This document shows, piece after piece, positions 58,587 through 64,000 of a stretch of DNA of 64,000 nucleotides. The stretch comes from Eutreptiella sp. 'Long Island Sound 2002' (Eukaryota > Euglenozoa > Euglenophyceae > Eutreptiales > Eutreptiaceae): NCBI GenBank assembly GCA_964036045.1, contig OZ038384.1:20761000-20824999 (forward strand), given 5' to 3'. Position numbers and translations under genes: made by a program. Each line of letters opens with the position of its first letter. Position 1 is the first letter of the stretch. The notes under the pieces were generated by a model. The model saw only the letters and a list, made by a program, of their open reading frames with translations. It ran no database searches and had not been told where the DNA came from.

Positions 58587-58800
58587 GCCTGCATGTTTGC
58601 ATGTTTGCATGTGCATGCCGCCCGCAGGACAGTTTGCTACGGGTCCCCCCATCAGGGGGGACCCTTTCAGTCAGTCACAGGCACATGTACCCCTTAAACC
58701 CCTCCCCCGTGCTCTCGACCGCTTCCCCGAAGCAACCAGCCTTGTGTTTCATCTCAGATCATTGTGCTATTTTGCAAAGCGCACTGAATCTTGCACAAGA

Positions 58801-59343
58801 CTATGGCACAGCATGCTTTTTGTATGATAAGTTAATGCTGCTTAAGGATGAGTGGAGCACCACCACACCAGAAGTGGGCTGCGTAATCAAGAACAGCACC
58901 CCCTCTTGGAACGGTGAAGGGGCACGAGATTGCCACCATTCCTGCAAAGCAGTTGGCCCATTTATATCAACAACATTGCAACGGATGTATAGGCTCCATT
59001 GCTCTGCAATCTCTGGCACATCGGACAGGCCCAACAGGGGGTACTGGTCCATAGCGCGTGGCATATCAGACAGATTTCGTGGGTTCAAAATGCGCAACTG
59101 CCTGTAAAACTCAATCTGCCTGGACTCCTTTTTCAACCTGTCCTTATACGCCACCAACATTTTTTTCAACAATTGCAGAAGTAGACTTCGCAGGGAACCA
59201 CCACCACTCAACTTGTTCAAAAGGTCCTCAATTCTGGGTGAAAATGTTTCGCTCTCAGATGTGGAACGCTTTTTCTCACAGTGTGGGACAGTTTCAAAGC
59301 GGCAGCACAAATTGGATGACAACATCCGCCGCCTTCGGTTCAT
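58801..59343 (-). pseudogene. hAT transposase C-terminal fragment
   Basis: Minus-strand frame of 180 codons. It reads KKESRQIEFYRQLRILNPRN, SDVPEIAEQWSLYI, TALQEWWQSRAPS and VLFLITQPTSGVVVL. The F-x-x-A/L-R-x-x-x-P...EW...WW...QPSS-like order is that of the end of hAT and ZNF862-type transposases. The ER-x-FS of the dimerisation motif is degraded. Past TAA/TGA 58801 similarity may continue in a shifted frame. The N-terminal two thirds and the catalytic core are absent. Confidence 0.6.
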
Positions 59344-59610
59344 GCTGCAATTCCACGGTGATATTGGGGGGCGCCTCCTGTAATTGTAATGCCCATAGAC
59401 TATTTGTTTCTGTGAAATTCGGAGAATTCTGAGCCACCTGTCCAGAGTTGTTGCACCTTGAGGGTTCAGGAGGGCCGCTTACGACATCGCAAATTTTCCG
59501 CAATTTTTCCGCAATTTTCCGCAATTTTTCGCAATTTTTCCGCAATTTTCCCGCAATTTTTCGCAATTGGATTCGACCCCCCCAGACCGCAATCCCCCCC
59601 CCCCCCCCTG

Positions 59611-59618
59611 CCCCAATG
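59611..59618. repeat. hAT target-site duplication, right copy
   Basis: CCCCAATG, identical to 58190-58197. Confidence 0.85.
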
Positions 59619-59899
59619 AGTTGCACTAGTCAGTCCGCATTTTGTTGCATTTCACTCAGTTTTGCATCCGGAGGCAAGTCCGTCACCCCCCCTACGGACC
59701 ATGGGAGCATGTCCCGCCTCAGGTTTGGACTGACCAAAGCAACTCGGCCGCCACGCAAGATGAGGCAGAGGATGAGGCGGAAGTGTGTGTTTTGTGTTGC
59801 CAAAGGCGCTCCACCGCCGCAGTTTGTGATGAGTGTAAGGAGCACTATTGTAATGAATGTATTGACACCCACACTTGTGGGACCAATGTTGTTTGTTAA
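59611..59899 (+). pseudogene. Harbinger-like transposase, 3' segment with Cys-rich tail
   Basis: Skipping one target copy, the frame continues from the 5' segment as NELH, an in-frame TAG, then SVRILLHFTQFCIRRQV, PPYGPWEHVPPQVW and an acidic linker. It ends with EVCVLCC...CDECKEHYCNECIDTHTC before TAA 59897. The tail has CxxC(x7)CxxC(x4)CxxC(x4)HxC, a zinc-binding cross-brace of the type found at the end of several transposases. A second copy of this tail lies at 62060-62323. Confidence 0.6.
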
Positions 59900-60409
59900 G
59901 TGCAACACAAATGACATTTGGAGTGGTTGAAGTCACAGATATTGCTTTATTTTGCAACGTGCTTTGTAGGGAAGGTGTGCAGTGCAATGTGGTCTACTTG
60001 GGGGGCTTCTCCATGGGAGGGTAAATCTGGGGCTGAAGTCGGGATAGTTATTACAAAAGTAGCGCGCCGGGCGCGCGCCGGGCAAACATTCGCCCTGTGG
60101 GCCCCTTCTGATTCGGCCCCCCGCTCTGAAGCGGTGGGGACCCCCCAGGCGGCAGGGGTGATGTAGCCACCTTGCCCACTTGTGGCCGAGGCATCAAGTG
60201 CCCCACTGGACTCCGTCCCACCCAGTTCCATTCCGTCCGGAATCGTTGTTGCTGCACCATTTGGTGATCACCCAACATCTCCTACTAGGTGCCCTAGTGC
60301 AGAATAAATCTTGGCTGATGTGTGCAAAGCACTGAGTGATAGCCAAGCCTCGATACTTAAGTATGTACTACACACTAGAACCAAGGTTTCGGGCTAAAGG
60401 TGCGGGGAA
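59900..60409. other. Non-coding stretch with one 85-bp repeat copy
   Basis: It contains one copy of the 85-bp unit (60100-60183, same orientation) and no recognisable gene. GCGCGCCGGGCGCGCGCC at 60061-60079 is a short GC palindrome. Confidence 0.4.
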
Positions 60410-60925
60410 ATGGAGGCCTCATGTGCTGCAGTTTCGAACTGGGTTGTGCGTGCTTTTGCGGCCATTACGGATGATGCCATTCGTGAGGCATGCCGCCCCG
60501 CATATTTTCCAAGTGGTTTGAAGTTGTCCCAATTGGAGGACACAGAATTTTTCAAGAAGCATAATCCCGACTCCAAGTCTGATGATGGGTTACAAACTGA
60601 TACGGATGGCTCAGTTGACTCCGATGATAGCAGTGGCGTTGATTATTCTGATAGTGACAATGATGGTGAGTGTGACGTGGTTTGGGCCAAGTCTGGGCCT
60701 GGGTTGTGGGGTTTGTGCCATGTTTTTGAGAACACCCTGTACCTAACCCGTGATTTGAAGGAGGATATTGTTGTCCCATCAAATTTGTCCGTTTCCAAGG
60801 TGAGCGACTTGGATCGGGCTGCCACCGCTACCCGTGGCAAGAAGAGCCCCAAGCCCGGGGAGCACGTTCAGCTTTTCCGCATGAAGCGGGACTGCAACAA
60901 GGGCTTCTACTCTGAAAAGTGTTAA
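60410..60925 (+). pseudogene. Pogo/Tigger-like transposase C-terminal fragment
   Basis: ATG 60410 to TAA 60923 encodes 171 residues. The start, MEASCAAVSNWVVRAFAAIT followed by AIREACRPAYF, matches the end of DDE_1 (pogo/Tigger) transposases, where W-V/I-x-x-A-W/F-x-x-I/V-x-x-x-x-I-x-x-x-F-x-x-x-G-I follows the catalytic core. An Asp/Ser-rich acidic stretch (about residues 55-85) and a basic tail follow. The catalytic core itself is not present upstream in readable form, so this is a 3' remnant or last exon. Confidence 0.5.
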
Positions 60926-62036
60926 GTGGAAGTCTCCATCGCATTGTGCTTTGAATGGGCTGGGTATCTCGTGCCTAGGGATGCGTTACTGCCGGTTCAC
61001 AACATTGTCGCGCCCACCGAACACTGTTTCCAACGAACACCGTGTCCAACGAACACTACCCGTTCGGACCGTATTTTTTGGGGACATAATTGTTCGTTGG
61101 ACAGGGGGGGGGGGGTAACCAAAATGTCCGCGGGGGCTATATGCTTCGCCTCTTGTGGTAGCAATGGCGGTTGCTAGGTGGTTCTTGTTGTTGTTTTTTT
61201 CCTTTAGGGGAAAAAAGTATACGCGACTTACACCAGCAAAACGGTGCCCGCCCCAAATTTTTTTGTCACTTATTTCTATACGCGAACCACACCAAAAAAA
61301 TTGCACACAACTTGCGCCACATGAAAAATTGCATGCAAATTACTCCTTTTTCCGCATGCAACCTATAGTTTCCTTTGGGGCACTTGCCAAAAAGGTGCGT
61401 GCATGACATGCTGACATGCAGGGCATGTGCTCTAGAATTGTGACCTCAAGGCCCTTGGCTTCCTCTAGGTAAAGGGGCACTGTTCTTTCTTGTGGCCTGC
61501 AACCCCATCTTGGAATTTAGCCCTTACACGAAAGGCCGTGAACTGATGTCGTGGCGGTTTGGAATGCTTTGTGACTTTGTGAGACCTGCCCAAGGCAATG
61601 CCGGGATCATTGGACCTCGTCTTGATTGAGGTGCCCGGGTCCTCAGCTGCCCTCCCTTTACCCGCCGGCCCATGGGGAGGGTCCACGGTGCCCTATGCCC
61701 CCTTTGGACTGTGAGCCCCAACTGCTAGAAATGGACCTGTTCTGTTTTTTTGCTTGCAGGGCTTGCCTTTGTAGGCAACGCCCGGACATTGCACGGCCTT
61801 TCTGAGTGTGAAAAAATCTTTGGTGCCTAGGGGGGATCACCTTACGCGGCGCGCGCGCGGCACGGAGAGTTAACGGTCTGGCCTGACCAAGCATGTGCAG
61901 CTTCTGCCCCGGGGGGCCCTTGTCTAGGGGTTTTGAGCTTAGTCCGTGATACTCTTGAGTTGAACTACTGAACGAAGTTGTTCCATCAAACTGTCCATGC
62001 TTTGAGCGCCAAATCGTGCAAGACGAGGCACTATAC
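60926..62036. other. Unassigned stretch with one strong inverted repeat
   Basis: I see no convincing gene. The notable structure is the 13-bp inverted repeat at 61043-61103, followed by a G-run. Open frames on both strands are short and lack domain content. Confidence 0.35.
61043..61103. repeat. Perfect 13-bp inverted repeat with 35-bp spacer
   Basis: TGTCCAACGAACA at 61043-61055 and TGTTCGTTGGACA at 61091-61103. Further CCAACGAACAC words lie just upstream at 61030. Confidence 0.85.
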
Positions 62037-62059
62037 AAATGTCATTTGTTGCTCTTTGA

Positions 62060-62323
62060 AGATCCCGCCCTCGACGCCAGGTTCACTACCCCCGTTATGG
62101 CCCTTCGCCTCATGTGCCCCCCCCCATGTACATGTACATGTACATGGCCGAGGTACAAGAAGAGATTCCGGTTGATGCTGAAGCGGATGATGGTGAGGTG
62201 TGTGCACTTTGTTGCATGAAGAAATCATCCCTTTCTGAGTGCTATGCTTGTCATCTGCATTGTTGTGGTGATTGTTTGAGCATCCACACATGTGGGGATG
62301 AATTGGTGGCCCATGTGGAGTAG
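62060..62323 (+). pseudogene. Second Harbinger-like transposase tail
   Basis: The frame reads RRQVHYPRYGPSPHVPPPMY, an acidic linker (VDAEADDGE), then VCALCC...CYACHLHCCGDCLSIHTC and stops at TAG 62321. It aligns with the 59611-59899 tail: RRQVxxPxYGPxxHVPP and the same Cys/His spacing. ATGTAC repeats (MYMYMYM) are inserted in the linker. Only the C-terminal end is present. Confidence 0.55.
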
Positions 62324-63372
62324 GCCGCCAACTATATTATTGATGATATTGCTAAGGCACCCACACATGTGCACATGGATTGATGAAATCCGACATATGA
62401 ATGTGTTGAGGTGCCGTTTTGGTTGTGCTACGTGGTCCGAGGGATGTTTGCACAAGTATGGTACCCAAGGGCTATCTCTCCTAAGGGGGCATTTTGGGAG
62501 GTGTGTCAAAGCCAGCCCCTCACTAGTGAACCCGTTTGAAAAGTAGCGTGCGGCGCGCACGCGGCGCAGATACTCCCCCTATGGCAAGGGTTTGAGAAAT
62601 ACCCCCCAATGCGTATACGGCCAAAATTCTCAAAACATAATGGAGAGTTCGATGATGAGTGAAAAATGTGAGTGGAAAATATCGCCTCCCCCCTTAGTCC
62701 CTATGTGCCCCTTGCTGCGTGGACCCTTAGCCTTGGGGAGGTCCAAAATTTTTTTAACGAAAGATTATTGTACTTCAACATATGTGTGTCCAAAAGGATC
62801 ATTGTGGCTTACATTGTGACCTACATGTGTTGGGTTACCTAAGACCACCTCCACCCTCCGGCCGCCACCCCAACTCTGCCCCCCCCCCCCCCCGCCCCCA
62901 TTTTCCGCACCACGCCCCAACTGGCCTCAAAAAGCTGTTTTTGAGGCAAGATGGGGTGGGGGTAATGTCTAGTGGGCCTTGTCTCATTTTTTCTCCCGGT
63001 CGCTAACCGGCAAATTGCAGCACCAACCTTCTCACAGCTTCTCTGGTTGCAATTGTTGAGGGGGTGCAGCACTATGCATGGCATTTTGTTGCCTTGGGTT
63101 GCCCTGCTTGTGGGAGTTGCTTGCTCCTTGATGACCGCTTCCTGCTCCTTCCACAGAAAAATTTGGTGGTGAGATAACAAACGCAGCTGACATGGTTCTT
63201 GGCTTTTGATGGTCTTGTAGGAAGGGGGGGGGGATTCGCGGTATCACCGTTTTCCCGTACCCCCCCCCCCCCCTCTAGGGGTGGGGTATGGCCCGAAAAA
63301 AATATCCCCCCCCCAATGTGTAGCAAAGTGTTGCACCCCAATCCCCCCCCCCCCCCCAAATAACAGCTTATT
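62324..63372. other. Unassigned stretch rich in G/C runs
   Basis: Long C-runs at about 62880-62893, 63260-63274 and 63343-63358. No recognisable gene. Confidence 0.3.
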
Positions 63373-63981
63373 ATGGTGCAATATGAAGTAGGCTATACAC
63401 ATGTTTTGGGCCAATTCCGGTCCCCAACCACTTCCCATGCCGCTGGTACAAATTTGTTAGCCCTACACATCCCAGTCGGCCCAAAGTTAAGCCACTGCAA
63501 AGCAAGGATGCTGGCAATGGAGCCGCAAGAGTTTTGGCTTGGGGTAAAATGGGTCAAAATGACCCTTCGGTTTTCCAGGACTGGTAGCAATAGCATGGGT
63601 AGCATGCTAGTTGTGGCATATGTGAGGATTCGTGCTCCCTCCTCTGCATGCCATGTTGCTTTGTATTGTCCCTTTGTTGCAGGTTCTTTCTTTCTTTTTG
63701 TACAAACCTAGTTGAATTTGCAACGTTTCAACTGGTTTTGCGCACACCCAATGCCGAGCCCGAGTTTGGGCCTATTGGAAATGGGTGGGGTGCAATATAC
63801 CGGTGTTGTGAGCCCTTATAGCGTGTTGGACCTTCCTGTCTTGGGCGCCAGTATTTCATACAGAACTTCTAGAACACTGTTGACAACAGTTTTGTCCTCG
63901 ACATCTATGCCAGTCATGGAGTGCTCTGATTCATTGGTTGGGGAGCCTGTGGTAATAAGCAAGGAGGGCCAACGTGCTTGA
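63373..63981 (+). CDS. Two adjacent weak ORFs, unknown
   Basis: Frames 63373-63711 (112 codons) and 63712-63981 (89 codons) follow each other, separated by TAG 63709. Composition is moderately protein-like (LLEMGGVQYTGVVSPYSVL) but there is no recognisable domain, and the antisense frame is open too. The confidence is low. Confidence 0.2.
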
Positions 63982-64000
63982 TCACGAGGTCATTGTGTTG

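Larger units (their letters stand above)
58198..59610 (-). mobile_element. hAT element, 1.41 kb, inserted in the Harbinger-like gene
   Basis: The ends are CAGGGGGG...AATTGAGGTCCGCAA on the left and ...AGACCGCAATCCCCC...CTG on the right. They are inverted, CAGGG-type termini as in hAT elements, with G/C runs that hide the exact match. Both ends carry many GCAATTTTCC-type subterminal repeats (58225-58325, 59488-59575). A perfect 8-bp target duplication flanks it. It encodes only the C-terminal part of a transposase on the minus strand, so it is non-autonomous. Confidence 0.85.

Overview
This is nuclear DNA of a microbial eukaryote, most likely an alga or other protist. The evidence is eukaryotic transposase families (hAT-like, PIF/Harbinger-like DDE, pogo-like), a perfect GTAAGT splice donor, a nuclear-type tRNA-like sequence, many long G or C runs, and almost no compact gene content. 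I cannot name the species, and I see no housekeeping gene. Nearly everything recognisable is a mobile element, a relic of one, or a repeat.

Layout. 1-1.6 kb: 3' part of an unknown Ser-rich protein. 2.0-2.6 kb: 85-bp minisatellite. 2.7-5.7 kb: an inverted copy of sequence at 48.6-48.8 kb, then a non-coding zone built from two kinds of structured repeat modules. 6.2-12.5 kb: a 6.3-kb imperfect palindrome with four CTCACTGAGC clusters and a TGCACACTG-rich core. 12.5-17.2 kb: a decayed gene for a Pro/Ala-rich protein with a Upf1-like SF1 helicase core. 17.29-41.23 kb: a 24-kb satellite of about 460 copies of a 52-bp hairpin unit, open in all three + frames.

41.4-44.6 kb: frame-disrupted coding DNA with OTU-like protease, 2-oxoglutarate/Fe(II) dioxygenase-like and ubiquitin-hydrolase-like signatures. 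44.7-48.25 kb: a nearly complete hAT-like transposase. 48.5-50.5 kb: a 7-bp tandem repeat, the second inverted copy and the largest 85-bp array. 50.5-52.5 kb: Cys-rich relic, Ulp1-like protease whose Cys box lies on the opposite strand, and an unknown ORF. 53.3-57.6 kb: several tandem repeats and a 430-bp hAT deletion derivative. 57.8-59.9 kb: a Harbinger-like transposase gene split by a 1.41-kb hAT element with a perfect 8-bp target duplication. 60.4-62.3 kb: pogo-like transposase tail and a second Harbinger-like tail. The rest is unassigned.

The coding blocks are interrupted by frameshifts, often near G or C runs, and by in-frame stops. In the genes whose frame I could follow with confidence, all five in-frame stops are TAG. 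Long-read or assembly indels, element decay and a possible UAG reassignment must all be kept in mind. Motif-based family calls are made by eye, without database searches.
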